Shown in pieces: positions 1 through 8,639 of a stretch of DNA of 64,000 bases; the stretch's first letter is position 1, and each line of letters starts with the position of its first letter. Below the pieces are notes generated by a model. It was not told the DNA's origin and searched no databases. It saw only the letters and a list, made by a program, of their open reading frames with translations. The stretch lies in contig NC_090772.1 of the NCBI RefSeq assembly GCF_001761485.1, forward strand, positions 186,001-250,000. Direction: 5' to 3'. Source of the DNA: Yarrowia lipolytica (taxonomy: Eukaryota; Ascomycota; Dipodascomycetes; Dipodascales). The position numbers and the translations under genes are program-made.

Positions 1-1130
1 CGGACATTGATTTCGACCTGGAACCGCCATATGCACCCAAGCAGGTTGAAAATGACGGCTCTGAGCATGGTGACTCGGGAACCAGCACACCTACTATCAA
101 AGACGACCCCTTAGCTCGAATTAACGGTTCCAGAGTTCTGAAACGGATTCTTAAGCTGCGCAGAATTGAGTCTGAGATTAGAGAACACATTTATCTCGAT
201 GACAGGCCTCTCGATGAACAGATTCTCAAGGTGCAACCGTTCCTGGACAAACTGGAGGACTGCAAGACGGAGATCATCCAGATTGGAGGCATGGACAAGG
301 ACCTGCATCACTTGCATTACTCGCGCGTTATGCGTATGCTACTGCAGCCGTTTCTGGGTCGTCTGGATCCCACGTCTGACCTGTTCCGCAAGTGTGTGAC
401 TGCCACCGAAGACATGATCAAGATCTTCAAGGAATACTTCTGGAACTCGCAGCGGGGTTTCACCATCTCGTCTATCCATACCATCTTCGTCTGTGGCCTC
501 ACTCTGCTTTACTCTCTGTGGCTGTCCAAGCATCACTTTCCCATCCACATTTTGGACGGTATTCGAGACTGTTCGGTGACTCTGGCGATTATGAGCGCCC
601 GGACACGCCTCGCAAGAGGATATAGAGACACGTTTGAGAACATGACCAAGAGCACGCTCAACTTCCTCATTTCCAACGGCGCCAGTGGCTGTCTTAACGA
701 GAGAGTCACAAAGTGCGATGAGACAGGATGCGTTGAAGTTGAGGCTGCTGTTGCTGCAGATGCTCCAGTGGCAGCTGCTTCACCAGTGGGACAATACTCA
801 GAGCTCCACCCCAGCTATGACGTACGAGTCAAGCGTGAACAGCAGGTGGCGGCTTCTCCCAAGCCTCCTGTGGCTGCTAATGCTGCTACTGTTCTGGAAG
901 AACCTGCTCCCGTGGTGGATTACTTTATGAACAACATTAACGATAGGCCCCCTCTTCCGAACATCCCCAACAGCGACTTTTACTACTACGACGATGATAT
1001 GCAGAATGTGGTGCAGGACATCAGCTCATGGGCGCGGCAGACAAACGAGATTGAGGTGTTTGAAAACGGCACGGCGAATGCCCAGGTCAACACTGGGCTG
1101 TGGAGACAGCTTGATTACGGCTTCACCTAG
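1..1130 (+). CDS. Fungal Zn2Cys6-type transcription factor, C-terminal part (partial)
   Basis: The reading frame is open from the left edge of the window (first full codon at base 3) to a TAG at 1128-1130, so 375 residues are visible and the 5' end lies outside. The visible part starts with an acidic stretch (DIDFDLEPPYAP), followed by an amphipathic helical region (LKLRRIESEIREHIY), then cysteine- and leucine-rich helices (about residues 110-220). This layout is typical of the middle homology and C-terminal regions of Gal4-family regulators. The last 150 residues are Ala/Pro/Val-rich with acidic and tyrosine-rich patches, like an activation domain. The Cys6 DNA-binding cluster expected upstream is not in view, so the family call is inferred from the C-terminal half alone. 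The target pathway cannot be told. Confidence 0.6.
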   Translation, partial: DIDFDLEPPYAPKQVENDGSEHGDSGTSTPTIKDDPLARINGSRVLKRILKLRRIESEIREHIYLDDRPLDEQILKVQPFLDKLEDCKTEIIQIGGMDKDLHHLHYSRVMRMLLQPFLGRLDPTSDLFRKCVTATEDMIKIFKEYFWNSQRGFTISSIHTIFVCGLTLLYSLWLSKHHFPIHILDGIRDCSVTLAIMSARTRLARGYRDTFENMTKSTLNFLISNGASGCLNERVTKCDETGCVEVEAAVAADAPVAAASPVGQYSELHPSYDVRVKREQQVAASPKPPVAANAATVLEEPAPVVDYFMNNINDRPPLPNIPNSDFYYYDDDMQNVVQDISSWARQTNEIEVFENGTANAQVNTGLWRQLDYGFT

Positions 1131-1606
1131 TTATTTATTTGGGATGTATTATTGACGGTACAAGATGATAATTACTGTACGGTACAGTACTGTATGTAGT
1201 GTATAGACCATTGTAGGTTTATGATCCGAGATCCGAGTACAGGCTAGCTCGAGCTAGCAACTAGTGGAGGAGACACTAAAAGGTGGAGAATGGAAGCAAG
1301 TGGAAATGTGGGGGCTGCAGTATATGACCGGATAAGTCGTGTTTTTTGAGCGGGAAGAATCCCAGAATTACGGCTGAATACATGGACGTACAAGTAGTCG
1401 GGCCTTCGCGTTTACTCAACTATTGCTTTTTTCTTGATTTTATTCGTTTCCATCCTCTTTTCATCTTTTGTCATACAAGTACTTTTCTTTTATATATAAT
1501 CTGAAAGTTCGGTTTTCACCACCATGCATAAATCGAGTACAGTACCCTGCAAGACAGTATATTTATTCCAGGCACTTGACAAGATCACGCAACAAAACAA
1601 AACAGC
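1131..1606. promoter_or_regulatory. Intergenic region and promoter of the TPR/RPAP3-like gene
   Basis: The first 100 bases are AT-rich and probably hold the 3' end of the upstream gene. A GTAC-rich stretch (about 1170-1200) is of the kind seen in many intergenic regions of this window. A pyrimidine-rich block with a TATATATA-like run (about 1430-1500) precedes the ATG at 1607. No other gene is seen. Confidence 0.5.
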
Positions 1607-2601
1607 ATGTCAGAAGAGTTCAAAGAAAAGGGTGAGTACCACAATCGAGAGCTCTTACCATCCCCTATCTAACTAACACAGGCAACGCGCTCTTCAAAGC
1701 CCAGGACTACGCACAAGCAGCCCAGAAATACTCTCTCGCCATTGACGCCCTCCCCCACCCCGTCTACTACTCCAACAGAGCGGCATGCTACCTCAAACTA
1801 GGAGAGTACGACAAGGCCGCCGCGGATTGCAAGGCCGGTCTCGATCACGTGCCCGAGTTCCAGAAACCACAACCCAACGTCCCCGAGCTGAAACCCGACA
1901 CTCCCATCAAGCTCTTCTTCCGATGGTCTCAGGCTCTGGAAGACCAACGCAACTACGCAGCCGCGATCTACGTGTGCAACTCGGGTCTCAAGACATACCC
2001 GGGTAACGAATCGCTCACGACACAGCTCAAGAAATTGCAATGGGTAGAGAAGAAGGAGAAACGAGACATGAAACAAAAGGCCTTTGCTCCCCAGCCACAG
2101 ACGCAAGCAATCCCCACCCCAGAAGCCTCTCCAACAACCCAATATATTCCAATCCAGGTGGTCGACTCGCTGCCTATCGATCTAATGTCGATATATAACA
2201 CTCCCGAAACTACAGACCTGCTGGAGTCTCCAAAACTATCCACTGCAGCACCCACACACCATGCATTCCCTACCCAGCTGCCTCTCATGCTTCCAGCCTG
2301 CCTGAACGCTTACACACTTGCCCAGCTGCTCAAATCCCCCCAGAACCAAATGAAGGAAGTCCGAACATACTTGTACAACTACGATGTGGCCCAATGGCCC
2401 CATATCTTTGGAAGAGGAGGAATCGACGCGGACTTCATCGAAGAGATGCTCAAGGCTATCATTGAGAACGAGGACAATTCACAACGACCAAGGGATATTG
2501 TACAGAGTATGAAGAAATGCGAACGATTCAATATCGCAAACACATTTGTGCCCAAGGACCTCAAGACCAAGGTTAACGAGATATGTGGTGAATCTCTGTG
2601 A
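1607..2601 (+). CDS. TPR protein with RPAP3-like C-terminal domain (candidate R2TP co-chaperone)
   Basis: The gene has two exons, 1607-1631 and 1682-2601, giving 314 residues. The ATG at 1607 is needed because the first TPR helix (KEKGNALFK) is only completed by splicing. Residues 3-110 form TPR repeats of the Hsp90/Hsp70-binding kind (YYSNRAACYLKLGEYDKAAADC). A low-complexity Pro/Gln/Thr linker follows (about 140-200). The C-terminal 110 residues (LNAYTLAQLLKS through EMLKAIIEN) resemble the RPAP3_C/Monad-binding domain that contacts RUVBL ATPases. In RPAP3 and SPAG1 this combination builds the R2TP complex, which assembles RNA polymerases, box C/D snoRNPs and PIKK kinases. The S. cerevisiae counterpart Tah1 is tiny and lacks the C-terminal domain. 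The TPR call is firm; the RPAP3_C call is moderate. Confidence 0.72.
1632..1681 (+). other. 50-bp spliceosomal intron in the TPR/RPAP3-like gene
   Basis: The donor is GGTGAGTACC and the acceptor is CTAACTAACACAG, with the branch-site CTAAC a few bases from the AG. Removal joins G to GC and restores codon 9 (Gly) of the TPR frame. It is an unusually short intron for this genome type. Confidence 0.93.
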
Positions 2602-2658
2602 ATATAACTAATAATAACAAACATACATAATAATGCCATATATTAGCTAAAGCAATCT

Positions 2659-5600
2659 CTAAACATCAATCTTCTTCTCCGGCAGCTTCCCAAGTGGCAG
2701 CCGAGCGTTAGGTAACGGCTGCTGCAAGCCCCGAAGAAACCAAGGCACATGGTTATCCAGCTCGATATCAAGGGTATCTTTGAACACAATGGGTAACACA
2801 AACAGGGCCGTCATCGCGAGCAGGTTCAGCGCAAATAGAATTGCGTATCGGGTCACAATGCGTCTTCGAACTCGCTTCTGTCGGGTCGAGAAGACGGGTG
2901 ACCGAATCTGCCTGCTGGGCCGCAGCCAGAATAGCATCATGGAGTGCCACCGATCAACAAAAGGAATCAAAATGAGTGGGAACTGAACGAAAAACAGCGC
3001 ATGTCCAAGAATGTAATCCAGAGCATACATGCTGCTTTCGATCTTCTTGCACAGCATCTCTCTCCAAGGCTGGGTGAGGATCCTCCATCCTAACCCAGCG
3101 GTGAACCACTTGCCAGACCACCAGGCACGGTTTGTGTGGTCGTGCTTCAATTCTCGACTCAGGAACAACGTAATTATGGTCTTGAATATGAAGTCTTGAA
3201 TCAAAGTGCATGAAATGAAACCAAGAAGTGTCACGGGAACATTCCAACGCTGGAAGAACCACATGAGTTCAAACGCAACCAGATGGTTCAGTACAGCAAA
3301 GGTGTGGACGACTGCGGCAAAGGTGCCAGGTGCTGACTTACAACAGACAGAGAAAATGGGCCCCACAAGACAAGACACTCCAAATAGCACCAGCTCCATC
3401 ACAATGTTCATAACGATAGGGAACAAGGTGCAGATTGCCAGTCGCATAAGAGGGTTGCTAGGTGTCCCGTCGATTTGCTCATTTTGGTAGTTCATGAACA
3501 GGTAGGGGAGAGTAATGCAGCACGCCGAGAGAAGAGTGCCAACAACCTCGGACAGGAAGACATTCACCAGACTGGGCTTCATCACTCCCCGACTGTCAGT
3601 CTCGGAAATCTCGTTGAGCGTTTTCTTCTTGTAGCCAGTGATCCTGGTTCGAATCAGACGAGTGTACCCAATCCAAGACGACTTGTGCCACTTTGTGTTG
3701 CCTCGATTCAGCCACCGAATGAAGTTTCGATAGTCCACAAAGTAGTCAACCCACGCAAACTGGTGGGGATTGAACAAGAAGGGAGAGATGCAAAGGGCCA
3801 CAGCTGTCACCCAAAACCATAGCAGAGCCACTCTCCACATGGTGGTACTAATCACAATCATGATGAGCAGTGATATCGCACCAAAGTAGATAGAGGCAGT
3901 TGCAAATCGCGAATATAAAGTTACGAACGGTATCCGAGATGTTGCAAATCCTCGTCCAGTGGAGATGTACCGAGCGCCACCAATCGTCAAATCTTGTAAG
4001 AGCGCCTTGGCGTAGATCTGACAACAAAAGACCTCAAACAGTGGCGACAGACAAGCCAGATGCTTGGCAAGTCTTGTGGCAGCTCTCAAGAAACCTCTCT
4101 CGCTGAACTCCTGAATGAAAAGTGGCACAAAGGACATGAAGAAGACGACAAAGATGGACAAAATGCACCGCTCCAGCCACTCAATAATAGGGATCACGTT
4201 GGTGCAGCCCTCTGGAACACGAGCAGCAGTAATGGGTGCAGATCTGTCGTACTCACATATAACTGAGGAGCTGTAGAGAGCAGCAATGTTGATTCCAACA
4301 ATGAGGAAAAACTCGACAGACATGATGATGAACATGTTGTTGATATGGAACCCTGGGTGGGCGTAATAGAACGACAAGAAGCGGTCCAGAGGGAGGTGAG
4401 TGCCGAGGTAGTAGTATTCCCGACTCAGCATCTGCTCTCCCATACCAGCGCCAATCTTTGTGGAAAAATTGAGAATAGATCCGAACCCAAGATCACGACC
4501 CTTACCGCATTGGACGTACTCTGAGTGCTTAATTCGACCACCTCTCATGAGCGCGTTCATACCAGCATAGATGTCCTCGTTCAGGTGCAATCCTTTTTGC
4601 GCTTTGGAAACACCACCTCGGGTCACCATGAATGTGGCATTGAGGTAATCTGGATGACCGTAGTGCAGTTTTCCACCGATCTTGGACAGTGTACGCGCAA
4701 AGAGAGTACCAAAAGTCTGTTCCTTTCCTGCAGCAATGTCTCCAAGCACACCAATGTTCTCGGAGAAGATGTACTCGCGAGAACCAATGAAGGCCACAGG
4801 GTTGGCAAGAGTGTCGGGGTTCTTTTCGTTGGCCTTGGGACTGGCGTACGGAGAAGCAGGCACATTTCCAGCTGGAAACTCCTCAAATTCAGCCAGAATG
4901 CTCCGAATCTTCAGACACTCCTCAATGTAGCTGTCCTGGTTGGCGTCCACGAGCTGAATGTACTCTCCTCGATGAAAAATGAGAGCCACATTCTGGTTAT
5001 CACTCTTTCCGTCTCCGAGAATGGGATTTCCAGACAGCCGAATTCGGTACCGAGGCTTCCGTCTGCCGTTGTCAAGAATGTCGCTGTCACCGTCAATGAG
5101 AGAGGCATACACGATCGGTTCTCGTCCACCTTGGCTGGGGTCCTCGTCCAGATAAGCCACCTGCAGCTCGGGGTGCATCTTGAGCAGGTACTCCAGATTT
5201 TCAGTCTCCTGCACATCAAACTTGCTCAATCTCTGCATAGAAACAAGCAATCTGAACTTACGACGGGATATCATGTCAAGATGCTGGTTGAAGACTCGGG
5301 TGTCGTTCTGGCAGTGGTGGAGCAGCTCGGGGTTCTCCACGTTGTAGAGCAGTTTGATGGCCCTGGAGTAGTTCATGAAACCACAAACGGTACGGTAGAG
5401 GGTCTGGCATCTCAGCGAGGCCCAAATTCGAGTTCTCATCTGGTTCTCAGGAGACGAAAACTTGAAACCGACACAATAGTATGGCAGATTGTCGTACTTG
5501 CCACTCTTTTGGTCCCGCTTGTGAATTACCTCCGGCACATTGAGAAGACCATCCTCCCCACCATCCTTCTTCTCCTGGTAGCTGCCCTGAACCTCTTCGC

Positions 5601-8403
5601 CGCCGTTGTTGTGCATGAAGTCGTGCATCAGCTTGGAATCACACACAAAGTTATCCCACTCATTGGCATGAAGCTGCTTGAGGTACTCCAACAGTGTTAC
5701 TCGTGAGTTCTCGCCATCCTCCTTGATGATCTCCTTCAGCGACAGCAGAATCTTCTCGTTGTAGTGAGGAACAAGGACGGTGAACGTAGGCATCTCATCA
5801 ATGACATAATTGTCTGGGATAGGAGTGGCCAGGGACTGTGCAAAGAATGAAAGACGACGTTCGCCTTCGGTCTGAGAATCAAACACAGAGTTGTGGAACG
5901 ACTGATCCTCCTGAGATGCGAAGTACTTGGGCTCTGATAACACACACATGCCCTGTCCATCAATCTCCTGCTGATACGCGAGCCTGTGAGCATGCTCTTG
6001 AGAGATGATGTGCTCGCGATACAATGAAGTTATTATAGAATTCCAGACTTGAGACACCAGATAGCTCTTTTTGTATCTGTTGGAGGGCAGATGAGAGGTG
6101 GAAAGGATTTTGGAGTAGATTCGTTTCGGCAGTCTCGAAAACGTGTTGCGCCAAGGAGTCCAAAGGGTGCCTCCAAGATACACAGACCGGATCACAGAGA
6201 ATGTTGTGTTGAAGATAATGTACCAGAGATAGGTATCGAGGAAAAACAGAACCAGTTCTGTGACAAACATGCATGCAAGCACAAATAGGGGCTGGTACTT
6301 GCACAGGATCTTTCCGACGTACTCAGCACCCACACACTTGTCATACTCAACCAATCCCAGCTCTCGTGTGGGGTCCTTGAGAGAGAGAATCATGAAGAAG
6401 TAAGACTCAATGTACTTGGCGACAAATACACACACCCACAGGCCATACGACATCCATCTATCATTACCCTTTAAAGGAGGAAATGACGAGGCAAAGAATT
6501 TCGTAGGAAGCTGTCGACGATTGAACTTGTCTTTAGGGAAGAAGGTAAACAAGCTTTTGAGCGGCGTGAAGGCAAAGTAGAGCACTGTCACGAAGGCAAT
6601 GACCAGCTGAATGATGGATATCATCAGGGCCTGGCCATTCTCTTCTGTTCGTGAGTACCATAACAGCACAAACACAGCGGGTGCAGCGTTGAGGCTTGTC
6701 ACGAGTAGCAGGCAGAAGAGCCGATATGCAACTCTTTCACGTCCAGGCCATCTCATCGGCACAAAAACGGCCTCACCCATAACAGCTACCAGGCAGATCA
6801 ATGGTGCCATAACTCCTCCCAATCCGACCACCGAGATTCTCACGTGAGCTGGGGGCAAATTGTCCAGCTCCTGGGAGTAGTTCTCTGTGTAGAGTGACGG
6901 CGTATTGAAGGCCGTGTAGAACCAGAAGACACAGAAGTGGATGATCCAGATTCTGTGGAAATTGACTGCCAGGTGCATCCAAGACCGAGACTCATGGTAA
7001 GTCTTGTAGAAGCACGTGGTCCAATCCACGGTGGACAACGCATTGTATCTCTCTGAAGCCGGCAAGTCTAAAATGCGGTTAGTTCCGCCCTTCAGCTTGA
7101 TGCGTAAGAGACCCTGGCGGTACCAAAACAGCTGGTTGATATCGTCGTAACCAATCACGTCCTTGTGATCGCGCTCACGATCGATAAACTTGCCCTCGAA
7201 ATTCTCGTACCTCTGGTTTCTGTAGAAAGAATAGAGGGGTGTGATGATAGTGTCTAAAAAGACACCATCCTCCACGTCAGGGGCAGTAGCGAAGGCGGTG
7301 GAGTAACAAAAGTCCCGTGCACAATTGTACAGGAAACAGAGACATTCAGGCATAAATCGAACCTGGTTTGCCTCACCCCAAATGAGCAGATACAGAGCAA
7401 TGTCCTTCAGCTGGTCCTTGGGGCTTATAGTCGCCATATGGTTCTTCCAGTTCCGATTGCTGTGCTCGTAGGAGAAGTTTGCGTTTTCTTCGTTCCAAAC
7501 GGTATCGGTAGCGACCATGCGACGTCCGGCTTTGGTCAACTTGCCGGAGTAATCGACATTTATTCCTCCAATCTTGTCTGTGATGTCCATCTGGGAAGCA
7601 AAGTACCACTTCCGGTAGTTGGAATGTTCTCCTCCAATATAGTCCGCGTGGAGGGTGAGCAGAGCATCGTTGTAAGACATTCGAGAGGACCGGGAGTCCA
7701 GAAGACACATGAAGTGGTCACGCATGTTTCGCATGCTCTGCACCTGGAAGCCAAACTTGGACTGGAGCAGATCGAACACCTCCACAACCTCGTAGAGATT
7801 GATGGGGATGACAATCTGGGGGTGTGGTACCCAGTCAAAGTACGTCTCGAACAGGTGTTTCTGGTGCTCGTCCGTGTACTCAAGCGGGACATTTCCAGAG
7901 CCAATCTCCTCTGGAAACAGTGCCATTCGGTATCGCACCTGCGGAGACACGAATCCAGACATTTCCTGGCCGTCGTATGGAGCAGACTTCTGGTTGTATG
8001 GCGCAGACATCTTGCCCGTGGTGAAGGCGGGGGCTCCATGTTCGTATTTTTGGTGGTCCGGAGGGATGCTGTGCAGGTTTCCGTCTCCCTGGAGATCGGG
8101 AGCCACTCCGGGGTTGACGATGGCTTCGTCCTTTTCACGGATCCAGTCTACGGAAGAGTTGACTGCCGCCAGTGAAGAGGTGTCTGGTGCCATGCGCATG
8201 GTGGAGGCATTGTCGCCGCCGTCGTAGTACGAGTCGTACGAGTCGTCGTCGGTGGTGGTGTAGTGGCCATCTGTGGCGGCATTTTCAGTAATGTGGCCCT
8301 CTGTGGTGTAGTCTTCGGAAAAGTCCGAGCTGCGGTTATCGTAGGACGCCATGCTGTGCGTGCTCTCCGAGTACACTGACCGCATGGTAGCCCTTCGAGG
8401 CAT
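2659..8403 (-). CDS. FKS1: 1,3-beta-glucan synthase catalytic subunit
   Basis: This 1914-residue plasma-membrane enzyme polymerises UDP-glucose into the main beta-1,3-glucan of the cell wall, normally as a complex with Rho1. The N-terminal 200 residues are hydrophilic, acidic and Tyr-rich. The FKS1 domain follows (YLLIWGEANQVRFMPECL), then two blocks of membrane segments around a large cytosolic glucan-synthase domain. That domain holds GSREYIFSENIGVLGDIAAG, RGGVSKAQKGLHLNEDIYAG and GKGRDLGFG, all hallmarks of the family. Length matches S. cerevisiae Fks1 (about 1880). I chose the ATG at 8403 because it sits directly behind a 3' splice site (TACTAACACAG); the longer open frame to 8478 has no ATG and lies in the intron. 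The gene is convergent with the TPR gene, with 57 bases between stops. The echinocandin hot-spot regions read FMILSLKDP (670-678) and EWLERCILS (1408-1416). Confidence 0.97.
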   Translation of the reverse strand: MPRRATMRSVYSESTHSMASYDNRSSDFSEDYTTEGHITENAATDGHYTTTDDDSYDSYYDGGDNASTMRMAPDTSSLAAVNSSVDWIREKDEAIVNPGVAPDLQGDGNLHSIPPDHQKYEHGAPAFTTGKMSAPYNQKSAPYDGQEMSGFVSPQVRYRMALFPEEIGSGNVPLEYTDEHQKHLFETYFDWVPHPQIVIPINLYEVVEVFDLLQSKFGFQVQSMRNMRDHFMCLLDSRSSRMSYNDALLTLHADYIGGEHSNYRKWYFASQMDITDKIGGINVDYSGKLTKAGRRMVATDTVWNEENANFSYEHSNRNWKNHMATISPKDQLKDIALYLLIWGEANQVRFMPECLCFLYNCARDFCYSTAFATAPDVEDGVFLDTIITPLYSFYRNQRYENFEGKFIDRERDHKDVIGYDDINQLFWYRQGLLRIKLKGGTNRILDLPASERYNALSTVDWTTCFYKTYHESRSWMHLAVNFHRIWIIHFCVFWFYTAFNTPSLYTENYSQELDNLPPAHVRISVVGLGGVMAPLICLVAVMGEAVFVPMRWPGRERVAYRLFCLLLVTSLNAAPAVFVLLWYSRTEENGQALMISIIQLVIAFVTVLYFAFTPLKSLFTFFPKDKFNRRQLPTKFFASSFPPLKGNDRWMSYGLWVCVFVAKYIESYFFMILSLKDPTRELGLVEYDKCVGAEYVGKILCKYQPLFVLACMFVTELVLFFLDTYLWYIIFNTTFSVIRSVYLGGTLWTPWRNTFSRLPKRIYSKILSTSHLPSNRYKKSYLVSQVWNSIITSLYREHIISQEHAHRLAYQQEIDGQGMCVLSEPKYFASQEDQSFHNSVFDSQTEGERRLSFFAQSLATPIPDNYVIDEMPTFTVLVPHYNEKILLSLKEIIKEDGENSRVTLLEYLKQLHANEWDNFVCDSKLMHDFMHNNGGEEVQGSYQEKKDGGEDGLLNVPEVIHKRDQKSGKYDNLPYYCVGFKFSSPENQMRTRIWASLRCQTLYRTVCGFMNYSRAIKLLYNVENPELLHHCQNDTRVFNQHLDMISRRKFRLLVSMQRLSKFDVQETENLEYLLKMHPELQVAYLDEDPSQGGREPIVYASLIDGDSDILDNGRRKPRYRIRLSGNPILGDGKSDNQNVALIFHRGEYIQLVDANQDSYIEECLKIRSILAEFEEFPAGNVPASPYASPKANEKNPDTLANPVAFIGSREYIFSENIGVLGDIAAGKEQTFGTLFARTLSKIGGKLHYGHPDYLNATFMVTRGGVSKAQKGLHLNEDIYAGMNALMRGGRIKHSEYVQCGKGRDLGFGSILNFSTKIGAGMGEQMLSREYYYLGTHLPLDRFLSFYYAHPGFHINNMFIIMSVEFFLIVGINIAALYSSSVICEYDRSAPITAARVPEGCTNVIPIIEWLERCILSIFVVFFMSFVPLFIQEFSERGFLRAATRLAKHLACLSPLFEVFCCQIYAKALLQDLTIGGARYISTGRGFATSRIPFVTLYSRFATASIYFGAISLLIMIVISTTMWRVALLWFWVTAVALCISPFLFNPHQFAWVDYFVDYRNFIRWLNRGNTKWHKSSWIGYTRLIRTRITGYKKKTLNEISETDSRGVMKPSLVNVFLSEVVGTLLSACCITLPYLFMNYQNEQIDGTPSNPLMRLAICTLFPIVMNIVMELVLFGVSCLVGPIFSVCCKSAPGTFAAVVHTFAVLNHLVAFELMWFFQRWNVPVTLLGFISCTLIQDFIFKTIITLFLSRELKHDHTNRAWWSGKWFTAGLGWRILTQPWREMLCKKIESSMYALDYILGHALFFVQFPLILIPFVDRWHSMMLFWLRPSRQIRSPVFSTRQKRVRRRIVTRYAILFALNLLAMTALFVLPIVFKDTLDIELDNHVPWFLRGLQQPLPNARLPLGKLPEKKIDV

Positions 8404-8482
8404 CTGTGTTAGTATGATAATGGCTGGAGGTATCACAATGAATAGAGCGGTGGTATCGCAACATGGGCGCCGGTCCACATAC
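8404..8482 (-). other. FKS1: Predicted 5'UTR intron of FKS1, ending immediately before the ATG
   Basis: On the minus strand a GTATGT donor at 8482-8477 is followed 79 bases later by TACTAACACAG, whose AG is directly followed by ATGCCTCG, the FKS1 start. No ATG is seen in the presumed leader (about 8483-8640), so this is a leader intron. A second GTGAGT donor at 8802-8797 could serve instead and would make the intron 399 bases long. The acceptor is firm; the donor is less certain. Confidence 0.75.
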
Positions 8483-8639
8483 CTTGGTATCTCTTGGTAG
8501 AAGCTCTAGTCCAGGGAATATCCGATAGTATCTCTCAGAGGGTATCTAGGGTGGCGAGTGTCGAGGCAAAGGTGTGTGTAAAAGTTGCAGAAGATTAGGT
8601 GGAGAAGATATGATAGGGTGGTCACAACACAACACAAAC

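Noticed and set aside
4525-5706. 393-codon open frame antisense to FKS1
   Set aside because: A shadow of the strongly biased FKS1 codons; no domain, and FKS1 motifs lie on the other strand.
7438-8175. 245-codon open frame antisense to the FKS1 N-terminus
   Set aside because: Same reason; overlaps conserved FKS1 coding sequence.
8404-8478. N-terminal extension of FKS1 by 25 codons into the upstream open frame
   Set aside because: The extension has no ATG (it opens with GTG), lies inside the predicted leader intron, and ends at a perfect 3' splice site followed by a proper ATG.
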